Below are positions 43,445 to 52,940 of a DNA stretch of 64,000 bases, piece after piece; within the stretch, counting starts at the first letter, position 1, and each line of letters begins with the position of its first letter. The stretch comes from Verrucomicrobiota bacterium (GTDB lineage: Bacteria; Verrucomicrobiota; Verrucomicrobiia; Limisphaerales; UBA9464): the NCBI GenBank assembly GCA_017309115.1, contig JAFLEF010000007.1, forward strand, positions 124,001 to 188,000. Direction: 5' to 3'. The notes beneath the pieces are model-generated. The model saw only the letters and a program-made list of their open reading frames with translations. It did not search any database and was not told the DNA's origin. The translations under genes and the position numbers were made by a program.

Positions 43445-43918
43445 ATGAAGAAGGACGTCGTGCCGGTGCAGATCCGCGGCCTGTTACCCTCCGCCAACGG
43501 AGTCGCCCTCTTCATCGGGAACGACGACAAGGTCTTTGTCATCCAGGTGGAACACAATATGGGAGCCATCATTGGGATGGCGCTGCGGGGCAGCCATCAT
43601 GAGCGTCCCCTCACCCACGACCTCATTGGCCACGTCTTCCAGGGGTTTGGCATAACCGTGGAACGAGTGATCATCACCGAGCTGCGCAATTCCACTTACT
43701 TCGCTCGGTTGATCCTCCGTCAGGATAGTGAACTAGGATCCAAGTTGGTCGAACTGGATGCCCGTCCCAGCGACTGCCTCGCACTCGCGGCCGCCCAAAA
43801 GCGACCCATCTACGTCACCAGCCATCTGTTCCATGAAGTCGAGGACATGAGTGAGGTTCTCGCCCGAATTGGCGAAGAAGGTCAGAGTGGAGAAAACCCC
43901 GGCGGAGAAACTCCCTGA
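43445..43918 (+). CDS. DUF151 bifunctional nuclease-like protein
   Basis: A 157-residue BFN/DUF151 protein. VFVIQVEHNMGAIIGMAL, THDLIGHVFQGFG, FARLILRQD and DARPSDCLALAAAQKRPIYV match the family (the usual RPSDAIALA has Cys for Ala). Members have been reported to have nuclease activity. The stop overlaps the start of holA (TGATG), so the two are translated together. Confidence 0.88.
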   Translation: MKKDVVPVQIRGLLPSANGVALFIGNDDKVFVIQVEHNMGAIIGMALRGSHHERPLTHDLIGHVFQGFGITVERVIITELRNSTYFARLILRQDSELGSKLVELDARPSDCLALAAAQKRPIYVTSHLFHEVEDMSEVLARIGEEGQSGENPGGETP

Positions 43919-45084
43919 TGGCCCGGGCAACAAAAGACCCGGAGGCAGCGGCCTCAGCCCGCTGGCCGGTGACCCTGATCTGCGGAGACGACGAATTCTC
44001 CGTCAAGCAAAGGGCCCGAAAGATTTGGGAGTCGTGGAGCGCCGAGGTGGGCGGGATGGATCATGAAGTTCTAGAAGCCAGCGCCGGTTCGGTGGACGAG
44101 GCCCTGACTCGTTTGCGCCGGCTTCGGGAGGCTCTGAACACCCTGCCCTTTTTTGGCGGAGAGAAGCTGATCTGGTTTCGGGATTGCACCTTTCTGGGCG
44201 AGGATCGAACCGGACAGTCTGCCACGGTCACTGAGGCTCTTGGAGAACTCGCCGAGCAATGGAAGACCTTCCGCTGGTCGGGCCTGCGCCTGCTCATTTC
44301 GGCCAGCAAGCCAGACAAGCGTCGGGTCTTCTTCAAGGCGCTTGATAAACAGGCTGAAGTCGAATTCTACGGTTCGCTCGCGGAGGAAAAGGATTGGGCC
44401 GACCGGGTGGAGGCGGAAGCGCTGAAGCAGTTTCGCGCCGCCCGCAAGTCCATCGCAGATGAGGCCCTGGCTGAATTTGTGTCCCGGGTGGGACCCAATC
44501 TGCGAACACTCCACAACGAGGTGGAGAAGCTAATCCTGCATTCCGGAGATCAGCCGGAAATCACCCTTTCCGCAGTCCAATTGCTCACGCCGCTGCAGAA
44601 GCTCGCCGAGGGTTTCGCCTTGGGCGAAGCGGTGGGTGAACGAGATCTGGTACGGGCTCTCCATGTCCTGGATGAAGAGCTCTGGACCATCCGCACCGGT
44701 GCCGACAAAAAACGGAGCGAAATCGGCCTCGTCTACGGACTGATCTCCAAGATGCGCCTGCTGTTGCTGGTAAAGGAGCTCCGCCGCACAGGTCAGCTCC
44801 GCCCGGCCCGCGATTACAATTCGTTCCGTTCGCAGGTCTCCCTCATCGACGCCTCCCAACTGCCGACCGATAAGCGTTTCAATCCGCTGGCCGGTCACCC
44901 TTTCCCGGTATTCCAGGCGCTCAAACAGGTGGATCGGTGGGAACCCCCAGACCTCATCCGGGCCATGGACCTCCTCCTCGAGGCCAATGTCCAACTGGTC
45001 GCCTCCGGGCTCGATGAAGCCGTCGTGTTGCAGCGAACGTTGATCGAGATCATCGGCCCCAACAAGGCGGCTTCCCGCAACTAA
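43918..45084 (+). CDS. holA: DNA polymerase III delta subunit
   Basis: A 388-residue clamp-loader subunit that opens the sliding clamp. The N-terminal AAA-like domain starts with VTLICGDDEFSVKQRARKIW; FFGGEKLIWFRDC and NLRTLHNEVEKLILHSGD are typical of HolA. Its length is slightly over average. ATG 43918 overlaps the preceding stop by one base. Confidence 0.9.
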   Translation: MARATKDPEAAASARWPVTLICGDDEFSVKQRARKIWESWSAEVGGMDHEVLEASAGSVDEALTRLRRLREALNTLPFFGGEKLIWFRDCTFLGEDRTGQSATVTEALGELAEQWKTFRWSGLRLLISASKPDKRRVFFKALDKQAEVEFYGSLAEEKDWADRVEAEALKQFRAARKSIADEALAEFVSRVGPNLRTLHNEVEKLILHSGDQPEITLSAVQLLTPLQKLAEGFALGEAVGERDLVRALHVLDEELWTIRTGADKKRSEIGLVYGLISKMRLLLLVKELRRTGQLRPARDYNSFRSQVSLIDASQLPTDKRFNPLAGHPFPVFQALKQVDRWEPPDLIRAMDLLLEANVQLVASGLDEAVVLQRTLIEIIGPNKAASRN

Positions 45085-45154
45085 GTCGCACCCGGCAAAC
45101 CTCCCGGCTCGATTCGCAGTTTTCCTCCGACCCCATCTCGGTCACCCTCCCGAT

Positions 45155-46342
45155 ATGACTTCCCCGGCAATTTCCCGGCGTCAACTGATGCGAGGTTCAG
45201 TGGCGCTGGCGGCGTACGTTCTGGCAGCGCGTCCCCTGAAGGCCTGGGGTTGGGAGCCCGCACCCGGCGAAGAGCTGGTCCCGTTTCTGGATCCGCAGCC
45301 CTACGACCCCAAACGTCCCATGCTCAGGTGGGCCCAATTGTCCCAATGGATCACGGATTCCAAGGATCTGTACGAAGTCAGTCACTATCCCAAACCGACC
45401 ATTGATCCTGGATTGAAGCCGGCGGACTGGAAGATCGAATTCACGGGTTATCTCAAAAAGCCAGCCGTGCTCAGCCTGGCTGATCTGATGAAGCGACCGC
45501 AGCGGACCGTAACGGCCACTTTGGAGTGCGGTGGCAACGGGTCCAACCCGGGATTTGCTGGAGCGTGTGGCAATCTGCGTTGGACCGGCACTCCCCTGGG
45601 GCCGGTGCTGCGCGATCTGGGACTGACCAAGCGATCCGAGGAAATCGTTTTCTACGGAGCCGACGAGAAGGTGGAGAAGATCCGCGACAAGGATTTCCCC
45701 CAACACTTTGCGCGCAGCCTTTCCCGGGAACATGCCCTCCGTGACGAGGTCCTGCTGGCGTGGGCACACAACGGTGAACCACTGCTCCCGATTCATGGGT
45801 TCCCGCTCCGACTCGTGGTGCCGGGATGGTTTGGAATCGCCTGGGTGAAATGGCTCAACCGGGTGGAGGTGCTGGACCGACGTTTCATGGGCAAATGGAT
45901 GGCCCGAGAGTATGTCACGCTGCGAGGGGTGCCGCAGGAAGATCCGGAGGCCACGAACTGGCGGGAAACCAGCGTCTGCAACCTGTGCTGCAAATCCGTC
46001 ACCGCCCGCGCGGTCAAGCGGCCGAACGGGGAAATTCGGTTGAGCGGCGCCGCCTGGAGTGACGGCACACCTCTACGTTCGGTGCAGATCCGAATCGATG
46101 ACGGGCCTTGGCAACCCGTGGTTCTGGAGAAAAAACCCGTCCGGGGCAGCGAAGGCCGGTTCACTTGGAGCTTTTGGCATTTCGATTGGAACTCACCCTC
46201 CCCCGGCGAACATACCGTGGTCTCCCGAGCCGAGGATGAGGACGGACGAATCCAGCCCGCGCCCGACGATCCCGCCATCAAAAACAAGGTGACCTATTGG
46301 GAAGCCAATCAGCAATGGCCCCGCCGCTTCCGAGTAAGCTAA
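45155..46342 (+). CDS. Tat-exported molybdopterin oxidoreductase, sulfite oxidase family
   Basis: A 395-residue protein. The N-terminus (SRRQLMRGSVALAAYVLAA) is a twin-arginine signal. The oxidoreductase fold contains LECGGNG with Cys125 as likely molybdenum ligand, PGWFGIAWVKWLNRVEVLD, and a C-terminal Mo-co dimerisation domain (SVQIRIDDGPWQP). It resembles SoxC/YedY/sulfite dehydrogenase proteins and may oxidise sulfite or a sulfoxide-like compound in the periplasm. No cytochrome partner is adjacent. TSVCNLCCKSVT has three extra cysteines whose role is unclear. Confidence 0.88.
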   Translation: MTSPAISRRQLMRGSVALAAYVLAARPLKAWGWEPAPGEELVPFLDPQPYDPKRPMLRWAQLSQWITDSKDLYEVSHYPKPTIDPGLKPADWKIEFTGYLKKPAVLSLADLMKRPQRTVTATLECGGNGSNPGFAGACGNLRWTGTPLGPVLRDLGLTKRSEEIVFYGADEKVEKIRDKDFPQHFARSLSREHALRDEVLLAWAHNGEPLLPIHGFPLRLVVPGWFGIAWVKWLNRVEVLDRRFMGKWMAREYVTLRGVPQEDPEATNWRETSVCNLCCKSVTARAVKRPNGEIRLSGAAWSDGTPLRSVQIRIDDGPWQPVVLEKKPVRGSEGRFTWSFWHFDWNSPSPGEHTVVSRAEDEDGRIQPAPDDPAIKNKVTYWEANQQWPRRFRVS

Positions 46343-46354
46343 ATGTTGGCCAAA

Positions 46355-46915
46355 TCAGGTTCCCGAACGCAGAGGCGCGCCAACATGTAGCTGGTGGCGC
46401 AGGCAGTAGGCGCCGTTGACCACATACTTCTCGGCCCAGTGCTTGAGCCCAGCCCGCTCCTCGGGTGTCAACGCTCGCTTCACGACCGCCGGCGCTCCCA
46501 CCACCAGTGAACCCGGAGGAATCTGGGTCCGGGGCGTAACGAGCGCATTCGCCCCCACCAAACTTTGAGCTCCAATGACCGCCCCATCCAAAATCGTCGC
46601 CCCGATGCCAATCAGACACTCATCTTCCACCGTACACGCATGCACATTGGCGGAATGACCGATCGTAACCCAATTGCCGACCAGACAGGGAAAATCATCC
46701 GCCAAGTGCAGGACCGCATTGTCCTGAACATTGCTGTGGTGCCCCACGACGATCCGGTTGATGTCCCCTCGCAGTACAGCTCCATACCACACGCTGCTGT
46801 GATCCCCAAGGGTAACGTCCCCCACCACCACTGCCGTCCGCGCGAGATACACCCCCGCACCCAGCCGGGGCTCCCGGCGAAGAAAGGTGTCGAGTTGGCC
46901 AACCAACGCATCCAT
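46355..46915 (-). CDS. gamma-carbonic anhydrase-like hexapeptide protein
   Basis: A 186-residue left-handed beta-helix protein of the YrdA/PaaY group. RGDINRIVVGHHSNVQDNAVLH and TIGHSANVHACTV (quoted in parts) provide the three His ligands typical of gamma-class carbonic anhydrases: His70, His87 and His92. The trimeric zinc or iron site is therefore likely intact, but activity of this subgroup varies. It is convergent with the molybdoenzyme, 12 bases apart. Confidence 0.88.
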   Translation of the reverse strand: MDALVGQLDTFLRREPRLGAGVYLARTAVVVGDVTLGDHSSVWYGAVLRGDINRIVVGHHSNVQDNAVLHLADDFPCLVGNWVTIGHSANVHACTVEDECLIGIGATILDGAVIGAQSLVGANALVTPRTQIPPGSLVVGAPAVVKRALTPEERAGLKHWAEKYVVNGAYCLRHQLHVGAPLRSGT

Positions 46916-47055
46916 GAGCGAATCCTCCTGCAGGTCCCGAAGAAGGACAAAGAAAACTTCCCAAGCGGAGTCCCAAGAAAATTGTGCCCGCTCCGTTCTT
47001 CAGGGAGTCTGTCGCGCTGGTTCGGTTGTTCTGATTCGACCCACCTTCAATTCAT

Positions 47056-47934
47056 ATGACGATTCGTGAGGCCATCCGCGCCGGGGAAAGCCAGCTCGCC
47101 GCCGCCGGTATCGACACGGCCCGTCTGGACGCCGAGCTGCTGCTGGGGCATCTGCTTGATCTGCCGCATCTGGAGTTGTGGCTCCGCCAGTCCGAAGCCC
47201 TAACCCAAGCCCAGGCCGCCAAGTTCGAACGGCTCCTGGACCGGCGGGCAGCTCGTGAACCGCTCCAGCACATCACCGGCTGGACCTCCTTCCTCAGACT
47301 GGATCTGCACGTAACTCGGGACGTTCTCGTGCCGCGACCCGAGACGGAAATTCTCGCCCAACTGGCGATTGAGCACCTCAAGCTCCGGCCGCCCCCTTTA
47401 TCCGCCCTGGATTGGGGGACCGGTTCGGGCTGCCTAGCCTTGGCGCTCGCCCGGGGAGTACCGACCGCCGAGATTGTGGCCATTGACGCGTCGCCCGACG
47501 CGCTCCGAATCGCCCGGGCCAATGCCACGGCCCACCGCCTCGCGGATCATCTGCACTTCCTCGCTGGGCGGGGATGGGAAGCCTTACGAACCGCCAACCC
47601 GGCCCGGGCACTGCCCTCCCGGTTTGACCTGATTGTCTCCAACCCGCCGTATATTCCCACGGCGGAGATTGAAACCCTGTCGCCCGAAGTCCGGGATCAT
47701 GACCCACGCCTCGCCCTGGACGGCGGCCCCGACGGCCTGAATTGCTTTCGCGAACTGGCCACGACCGCGGCCTCCTGGCTCAAGTCAGACGGACGGATGT
47801 TACTGGAGTTCGGCGATGGACAGGCCCCCGCCCTCCAGGATTTGTTCCGCGAAAACGGCTGGGGAATAAATGCCGTGGAGAAAGACTTGTCCGGGCGCGA
47901 ACGGATTCTCATCGTCGATCCACCGCGCTCCTGA
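47056..47934 (+). CDS. prmC: release factor glutamine methyltransferase
   Basis: A 292-residue SAM-dependent enzyme that N5-methylates the GGQ glutamine of release factors. It has the helical N-terminal domain (AGIDTARLDAELLLGHLL), LVPRPETE, ALDWGTGSGCLALALA and the catalytic NPPY at 196-199. Normal length. prfA, its common neighbour, is not seen; murA follows 60 bases later. Confidence 0.94.
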   Translation: MTIREAIRAGESQLAAAGIDTARLDAELLLGHLLDLPHLELWLRQSEALTQAQAAKFERLLDRRAAREPLQHITGWTSFLRLDLHVTRDVLVPRPETEILAQLAIEHLKLRPPPLSALDWGTGSGCLALALARGVPTAEIVAIDASPDALRIARANATAHRLADHLHFLAGRGWEALRTANPARALPSRFDLIVSNPPYIPTAEIETLSPEVRDHDPRLALDGGPDGLNCFRELATTAASWLKSDGRMLLEFGDGQAPALQDLFRENGWGINAVEKDLSGRERILIVDPPRS

Positions 47935-47994
47935 CCGCTACGGTGGCATCAATCACCGGCTGGCCGTGGCGGGCCACCGCGGTAACACCACTTC

Positions 47995-49257
47995 ATGGAC
48001 AGCTTTCTTATTGAAGGTGGCCGGCCGCTCCGAGGCGAGGTCACCATTGGCGGATCCAAAAACGCGGTTCTTCCCATTCTCGCCGCGACCCTGCTCACCT
48101 CCGACACCTGCACACTCCATCGGGTTCCTGACCTCAGCGACGTGCGGTTCATGCTCAAGATCCTGGAGTCGTTGGGAGCCGAAGCCGAATTCAAGGACGG
48201 TACCGTCACGGTCCGCGCTGCTCGCATTAAGGGTTTCGGGGATTACGAATTGATCCGCAAAATGCGGGGAAGCATTTGCATCTTGGGACCACTCTTGGCG
48301 CGATGCGGTGAAGCTCGGGTCTCGCTCCCCGGTGGATGCGTCATTGGGACCAGACCCATCGACCTACACTTGAAGGGGCTCGCCGCGCTCAAGGCCCAAA
48401 TCACCATCGACAGCGGCTACATCCAAGCGGAAGCCCGTAAACTCGGTGGAAACACCGTGTTCCTCGGAGGACGCGCCGGCCCAACGGTTCTGGGCACCGC
48501 TAACGTGATGATGGCCGCCACCCTGGCGGAAGGAGTGACGGTTATTGAGAGCGCAGCGTGCGAACCAGAGGTTGGCGACTTGGCCAACTTTCTTGTTTCC
48601 ATGGGCGCCCGGATCCAGGGCATCGGAAGTCCCACTCTGACCATTACGGGCGTCAAGCAACTGCACGGCACCGAACATGAGGTGATTCCCGATCGGATCG
48701 AAGCCTGCACCTTCATTTGTGCCGCCGCCGCCACTCGGGGCGAGATCATCGTCCACGGATCCCGACCGGAACATTTTGCCGCCGTTCTCGACAAGCTTCG
48801 CGAGGCCGGAGTCCGCGTCGATCGCAAAGCAGGCACCCTGCGGGTCAGTGGACCGACCCGCCTGAAGCCCGCCGACATCACGACCATGCCTTACGCGGGA
48901 TTCCCTACCGACGTGCAGGCTCAGTTCATGGCCCTGATGTGTCTAGCCAAAGGAACCAGCGTCATCACCGAACGAATCTTCGAGTCCCGCTTCATGCACG
49001 TGGCGGAGCTCATGCGATTGGGTGCCGACATCGCCATTGAAGGTCCCAACGCCATCGTCAAAGGCGGGAAACCACTGAGCGGCGCTCCGGTAATGGCGAG
49101 TGACTTGAGAGCCAGCGCGGCCCTGGTGATTGCCGGGCTCGCCGCCCGGGGTTCTACTCAGGTACACCGCATTTACCACCTGGATCGCGGATACGAACGG
49201 ATGGAGCAGAAGCTGCGTGCTCTCGGAGCCAAGATCGACCGTGTTGCTGGGGAGTAA
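47995..49257 (+). CDS. murA: UDP-GlcNAc 1-carboxyvinyltransferase
   Basis: A 420-residue enzyme for the first committed step of peptidoglycan synthesis. [17 protein letters not shown] binds substrate and Cys115 lies in [11 protein letters not shown], the residue targeted by fosfomycin in sensitive MurA proteins. [19 protein letters not shown] and [15 protein letters not shown] are conserved. It is outside the dcw cluster, as usual. Confidence 0.96.
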   Translation: MDSFLIEGGRPLRGEVTIGGSKNAVLPILAATLLTSDTCTLHRVPDLSDVRFMLKILESLGAEAEFKDGTVTVRAARIKGFGDYELIRKMRGSICILGPLLARCGEARVSLPGGCVIGTRPIDLHLKGLAALKAQITIDSGYIQAEARKLGGNTVFLGGRAGPTVLGTANVMMAATLAEGVTVIESAACEPEVGDLANFLVSMGARIQGIGSPTLTITGVKQLHGTEHEVIPDRIEACTFICAAAATRGEIIVHGSRPEHFAAVLDKLREAGVRVDRKAGTLRVSGPTRLKPADITTMPYAGFPTDVQAQFMALMCLAKGTSVITERIFESRFMHVAELMRLGADIAIEGPNAIVKGGKPLSGAPVMASDLRASAALVIAGLAARGSTQVHRIYHLDRGYERMEQKLRALGAKIDRVAGE

Positions 49258-49344
49258 TTAATCCCACCCCTTCCCGCCCAAGGCCAAAGCTTCCCTCGCT
49301 CGCCTTTTTGCGCTATCCCTTGTCGCAATCCTCAAGGAGCCATC

Positions 49345-49818
49345 ATGGACATTGTTTTTAAATGCCCGTCCTGTCGGCAAGAATTGGAGGTTGATGCGGG
49401 CGCCGCCGGTCAATCCATTGCCTGCCCTTCCTGTGGCAAATCAATCGTCATCCCGCCGCCGGATCCGACGAACATGAAGGTCGGCATTGCCGCACACAGT
49501 TCGGCTGCCTCCCGCGAGGAAAAGCACTTTTCGGTGCCCGTCAGTGAAAAACCTGTGGAATTACTGATCAAGAAAGCCCTCCCCACGCTGGAAACCGCCG
49601 TCAAGGACGGAGCCCGCCGGCTCAAGGTGAAGACCATCCGTCACTCTGATTGCAAGGAGGTCGGCCACGACAACTTTGACGTCATTGTTTCCGAAGCCCT
49701 CGGCAAGATCGGGGATGATAACATCGTCAGTATCAATTCGATCAATTACAGCTACGTGGAAATGGGTTCCCAGAAGATCCTCGCGGACTTTGGCGTGTTG
49801 ATCGTCTATCGCGGGTGA
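49345..49818 (+). CDS. zinc-ribbon protein, unknown function
   Basis: A 157-residue protein. An N-terminal zinc ribbon (Cys7, Cys10, Cys27, Cys30 in two CPSC motifs) is joined by a flexible linker to a C-terminal alpha/beta domain with LKVKTIRHSDC and DFGVLIVYRG that I do not recognise. An excellent ribosome site, AAGGAG, ends 8 bases before the ATG and fixes the start, rare among genes here. Probably a lineage-specific soluble protein. Confidence 0.78.
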   Translation: MDIVFKCPSCRQELEVDAGAAGQSIACPSCGKSIVIPPPDPTNMKVGIAAHSSAASREEKHFSVPVSEKPVELLIKKALPTLETAVKDGARRLKVKTIRHSDCKEVGHDNFDVIVSEALGKIGDDNIVSINSINYSYVEMGSQKILADFGVLIVYRG

Positions 49819-49873
49819 CCGTGGGCTCCGCCGGTTTCGTTCTCCCGGATTGGCCCTAACCTGCGGCGACGAC

Positions 49874-50665
49874 ATGCACCGTTACGTCAATCCACAGATC
49901 TCCACGCTCCGCGCCCAACTCAAGGAGCCCGTCCAATTTCTTGAGGTCGAGATCCGGGAGAAACCACCCGGATTCCTGCTGCGTCACATCGCCGATCGCG
50001 ATCGAAATGTAGGAGAGTTACAGGACCTCGCGCTGGACAATTTGGCCACTTGGGCAGACTCGACCCTTCGGGGAGCTTTTCGACCGAACAAAGCCGCACC
50101 CTCTCTTCGCACCGGCTGGTGTTGCCACCTAGCCACCGAAGCCGATCTCGCAGTGGCCTTGGACCAGTTGTACCCCGGTGCCCTTGCCGACTGGTATGCT
50201 TGGGAGATGGGCGTGGCCGAGGTTACGTCGTTTCGGGACTTCATGGCGCGGCAAACGGGTATGTACCGCAGCACCCAAAACCTGACTGATACGCAGGCCG
50301 ACCAAGTCGCTACGGCGGGATGTGACTCCTCCTTGTGTCTCCGACGTCGTTGTTGGCCCACCCCAGGCTTGGGCGCTGCTCCGGCCGGTCCGAATCTATC
50401 CGTTCCCTGTTTGGAACCTTGCGCCCTGCTCTTGGAATTCGCCCGTTGGACTGCCCGACAAGCGCGCGAAACGATCCAGTCCCTGCCTGTGACCGAGGCG
50501 GAACGCGCGACTTTAGTGGCGGCTCTGGAATACTCCTTGGCTCACCCGCCTGAGGATGTGCGCGAAGGTGACACACGGAATCCAGCCAATCCCCGCCGAA
50601 TCCGGCAACTGCGGAACCGGCTGAAGGCGGATCAATCTGAGTCCCGGCCCAACAAAGAGGCTTGA
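49874..50665 (+). CDS. possible 4Fe-4S protein, DR2241-like
   Basis: A 263-residue protein. The C-terminal half holds cysteines at 150, 155, 160, 179 and 183 (GCDSSLCLRRRCWPTP and PCLEPC), spaced as in the DR2241 4Fe-4S domain; an additional Cys-Cys pair lies at 83-84. The N-terminus (MHRYVNPQISTLRAQL) is of unknown type. The family assignment is tentative and from memory. It is followed 45 bases later by the TlpA-like gene. Confidence 0.55.
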   Translation: MHRYVNPQISTLRAQLKEPVQFLEVEIREKPPGFLLRHIADRDRNVGELQDLALDNLATWADSTLRGAFRPNKAAPSLRTGWCCHLATEADLAVALDQLYPGALADWYAWEMGVAEVTSFRDFMARQTGMYRSTQNLTDTQADQVATAGCDSSLCLRRRCWPTPGLGAAPAGPNLSVPCLEPCALLLEFARWTARQARETIQSLPVTEAERATLVAALEYSLAHPPEDVREGDTRNPANPRRIRQLRNRLKADQSESRPNKEA

Positions 50666-50710
50666 ACCCCGGATTCCAACGACGACGGTTGTGGCCAGCA
50701 AATCACCCCC

Positions 50711-51820
50711 ATGAAACTCACTCGTTATCTCTTGGCGCTCGTTCTGACCTCGACGGCGGCCGCCGTCGTCTCGGCCCAAGAGGGGAAACCTGCTCCCAAC
50801 GCGGCAGCCAACGACGCAGAAGCAGTCGCCTGGAAGGCCGTCCTGGATGCTTCCCGCCCGCCCCTGCCGCCTTCGGAGTGGAATACCCAGAAGCCCACTG
50901 ATGAGGAGTACGCCGCCTTCCGGAAAAAAATGGGTGAGTCGGCCGCCGCCGCTGCGGACAAAGCCAAGGAGTTTGCGGAGAAGTATCCTGAGAGCAAAAA
51001 GGCCGCCGAAGCCCAGGAGATCCGTTTGGGAATGCTTCAGGCGGCGGTGCAGTTGGGTGTTACTGATCGCGAAGCGGAATTAGGTAAGTTGGCCGGCGCC
51101 GCCAAACGGACGGAAGCGGCTGACAATGATGCCGACCCCTTCATGCAGAAAATGAAGGCCGCCGTCGCCAAGGCCACGGCGCTCCAGGACAAGGGCATGG
51201 AGGCTATGCTGCTGGAGTTCGAGATCGGGGTTCGGGAGATTATGAAGGAGTTCCCCAATCGTCCCGAGGTGTATGTGGCCCTAATCCAGATCGCGGACGG
51301 ACTAGGGGGAGACAAAGCCAAAGCCATCGGCAAGGAGATTGCCGACAGCCAGGCCCCTGACGAAATTAAGAAGATGGCGGCAGCTCAGCTCAAGAAACTG
51401 GACATTCTGGGCAAGCCGCTGGAAATGGCCTTCACAGCCGTGGATGGCCGGAAGGTGGATGTGGCTGAAATGAAGGGAAAAGTCGTGCTGATCGATTTTT
51501 GGGCGACTTGGTGCGGACCGTGTGTCGCTGAGCTTCCCAAGGTGAAGGCGGCCTACGACCAACTGCATTCCCAAGGATTTGAGATTGTCGGGATCAGTTT
51601 TGATCAGGATCAGGAATCCTTGGAGTCATTCGTCAAGAAGAAGGCCATGGAGTGGCCTCAGTTCTTCGACGGTGCGGGGTGGCAGAACAAGTTTGGCCAG
51701 CAGTTCGGAATCCAAGGGATTCCCACCATGTGGCTGGTCGACAAACAGGGAAACGTGAGGGACTTGAACGCCCGCGAGGATTTGACGGGCAAGGTGAAGA
51801 AGTTGCTGGCAGAGAAGTGA
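50711..51820 (+). CDS. exported TlpA/ResA-like thioredoxin-fold protein
   Basis: A 369-residue periplasmic protein. A signal peptide (residues 1-22) precedes about 200 residues of charged helical sequence of unknown role, then a thioredoxin domain with Trp267-Cys268-Gly-Pro-Cys271, VVLIDFWATWCGPC and the cis-Pro GIPTMWLVD. Such proteins reduce disulfides, often in cytochrome maturation. The helical N-terminal region is typical of relatives in Bacteroidetes and Verrucomicrobia. Confidence 0.85.
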   Translation: MKLTRYLLALVLTSTAAAVVSAQEGKPAPNAAANDAEAVAWKAVLDASRPPLPPSEWNTQKPTDEEYAAFRKKMGESAAAAADKAKEFAEKYPESKKAAEAQEIRLGMLQAAVQLGVTDREAELGKLAGAAKRTEAADNDADPFMQKMKAAVAKATALQDKGMEAMLLEFEIGVREIMKEFPNRPEVYVALIQIADGLGGDKAKAIGKEIADSQAPDEIKKMAAAQLKKLDILGKPLEMAFTAVDGRKVDVAEMKGKVVLIDFWATWCGPCVAELPKVKAAYDQLHSQGFEIVGISFDQDQESLESFVKKKAMEWPQFFDGAGWQNKFGQQFGIQGIPTMWLVDKQGNVRDLNAREDLTGKVKKLLAEK

Positions 51821-51821
51821 T

Positions 51822-51881
51822 CCCAGAAGTGGAACCGGGCCAACTGGGAAGACGGCTTTAGCCACTTCCCTACCTTCTGGG
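51822..51881. terminator. possible convergent terminator
   Basis: CCCAGAAG (51822-51829) and CTTCTGGG (51874-51881) form a perfect 8-base stem between the stops of the TlpA-like gene and the IHF/HU gene. The loop is large (44 bases) and there is no U-run, so termination is only possible. Confidence 0.3.
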
Positions 51882-51893
51882 CTGATCGAAAGC

Positions 51894-52187
51894 TTACACT
51901 TTCGGCGTCAGTTGGATCACCGCTTCCCGCATTTCCTTGCCCGGCTTGAACTTAACCACCGCTCGAGGGGGAATAGGGACGTCCCGCTCGGGTTGATTTG
52001 GATTACGGCCAATCCGCGCCTTGCGGACTTTGACCTCAAAGACCCCGAAGTTTCGCAACTCCACGGTCCTGCCTTGGGATACTGCCTCGGAGATGTAGTC
52101 CAATGTCTTTTGGACTACCTCTTGAACTTTTTCTTGAATGAGCCCGGTTTCGGCCGAAATCCGGACTACGAGATCGCGCTTTGTCAT
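51894..52187 (-). CDS. IHF/HU-family DNA-binding protein
   Basis: A 97-residue nucleoid protein. It has the family arm LRNFGVFEVKVRKARIGRNP and the PxxxxxxF segment in PPRAVVKFKPGKEMREAV; with TKRDLV at the start it looks closer to IHF alpha/HU of the IHF branch than to classic HU. ATG 52187 is the family start. A GCTTGG/CCAAGC hairpin lies just upstream (52209-52225). Confidence 0.92.
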   Translation of the reverse strand: MTKRDLVVRISAETGLIQEKVQEVVQKTLDYISEAVSQGRTVELRNFGVFEVKVRKARIGRNPNQPERDVPIPPRAVVKFKPGKEMREAVIQLTPKV

Positions 52188-52308
52188 AGGGAGCTGATTT
52201 GGATTGGATGCTTGGTTGCCAAGCACTTGATTGGCAAATAAGACCGCTTCCCAATCTGGTCAAGCAGCGAGTCACAGCCCGAGCCTGCGGTTCGCCCCAA
52301 AATTACCG

Positions 52309-52593
52309 TCAGGATTCGACCGTACTCAGCTCCACGGGCTCAACATTGACCCCCAACGTGCGGAGCCATTTGATCCCGGCTTCCACCTCAATTGGGCTTC
52401 CTTCCAATTCCAGACAAACGATCCCAATCTCGTCGTTGACACTGGCTTGGCGCACATTGGTGACCAACTCGAACTTATGTCCCAACTCCCAGATAATCGG
52501 CTGCTGAATCAGCCGAGGCGGGAACATTAACCACAACCGCGAAGACTGAGGTCGGGCGAACCGGTTGGTCGAATTGGAGTCACGGGCCGCCAC
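52309..52593 (-). CDS. NIL-domain protein
   Basis: A 94-residue protein consisting of one NIL domain (RLWLMFPPRLIQQPIIWEL, NVRQASVNDEIG, GIKWLRTLGVNVEPVE). NIL domains occur at the C-terminus of the methionine transporter ATPase MetN, where they bind methionine, and with ferredoxin domains in archaeal/anaerobe homocysteine synthesis. A strong ribosome site (AGGAGG, 6-base spacer) fixes the GTG start. It is last in the SAM-riboswitch operon, 16 bases after the second sulfur carrier, so a role in methionine sensing or sulfur transfer is likely. Confidence 0.82.
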   Translation of the reverse strand: MAARDSNSTNRFARPQSSRLWLMFPPRLIQQPIIWELGHKFELVTNVRQASVNDEIGIVCLELEGSPIEVEAGIKWLRTLGVNVEPVELSTVES

Positions 52594-52609
52594 AAAGTTC
52601 CTCCTGCGC

Positions 52610-52885
52610 TCAACCTCCTGCGATTGCCGGAATGATGCTCACTTCATCCCCATCCCGGATCGGAGTGTCATTGTTCTGGAGGAATCGAATGTCCTCCTCG
52701 TTGACGTAGATGTTCACAAAGCGCCGCACCTGACCGGCGTCATCGACCAAACGCTCCCGAATTCCCGGGAACTTGGTTTGTAGTTCAGTAATGGCCCCGC
52801 CGATGGTGCCGGGCCCCACCTCGACCAATTCCTGTTCGAGGGTGAGTTTCCGAAGCGGCGTGGGAATGCGTACTTTGACGGACAT
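52610..52885 (-). CDS. MoaD/ThiS-family sulfur carrier, copy 2
   Basis: A 91-residue beta-grasp protein ending in Gly-Gly (SIIPAIAGG), the site where an E1-like enzyme adenylates and thiocarboxylates such carriers. RIPTPLRKLT, VEVGPGTIGGAITEL, FVNIYVNEEDIRFL and DGDEVSI are family features. It is a diverged paralogue of the gene just upstream (about 40-45% identical by eye). ATG 52885. Likely a sulfur donor to the PLP enzyme encoded first in this operon; MoaD of molybdopterin synthase is the alternative. Confidence 0.88.
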   Translation of the reverse strand: MSVKVRIPTPLRKLTLEQELVEVGPGTIGGAITELQTKFPGIRERLVDDAGQVRRFVNIYVNEEDIRFLQNNDTPIRDGDEVSIIPAIAGG

Positions 52886-52940
52886 GACAGTAAGACGAAG
52901 ACAATCAACGAGGACGTGCCCCTGAGGCAAGCCGTCAGGT

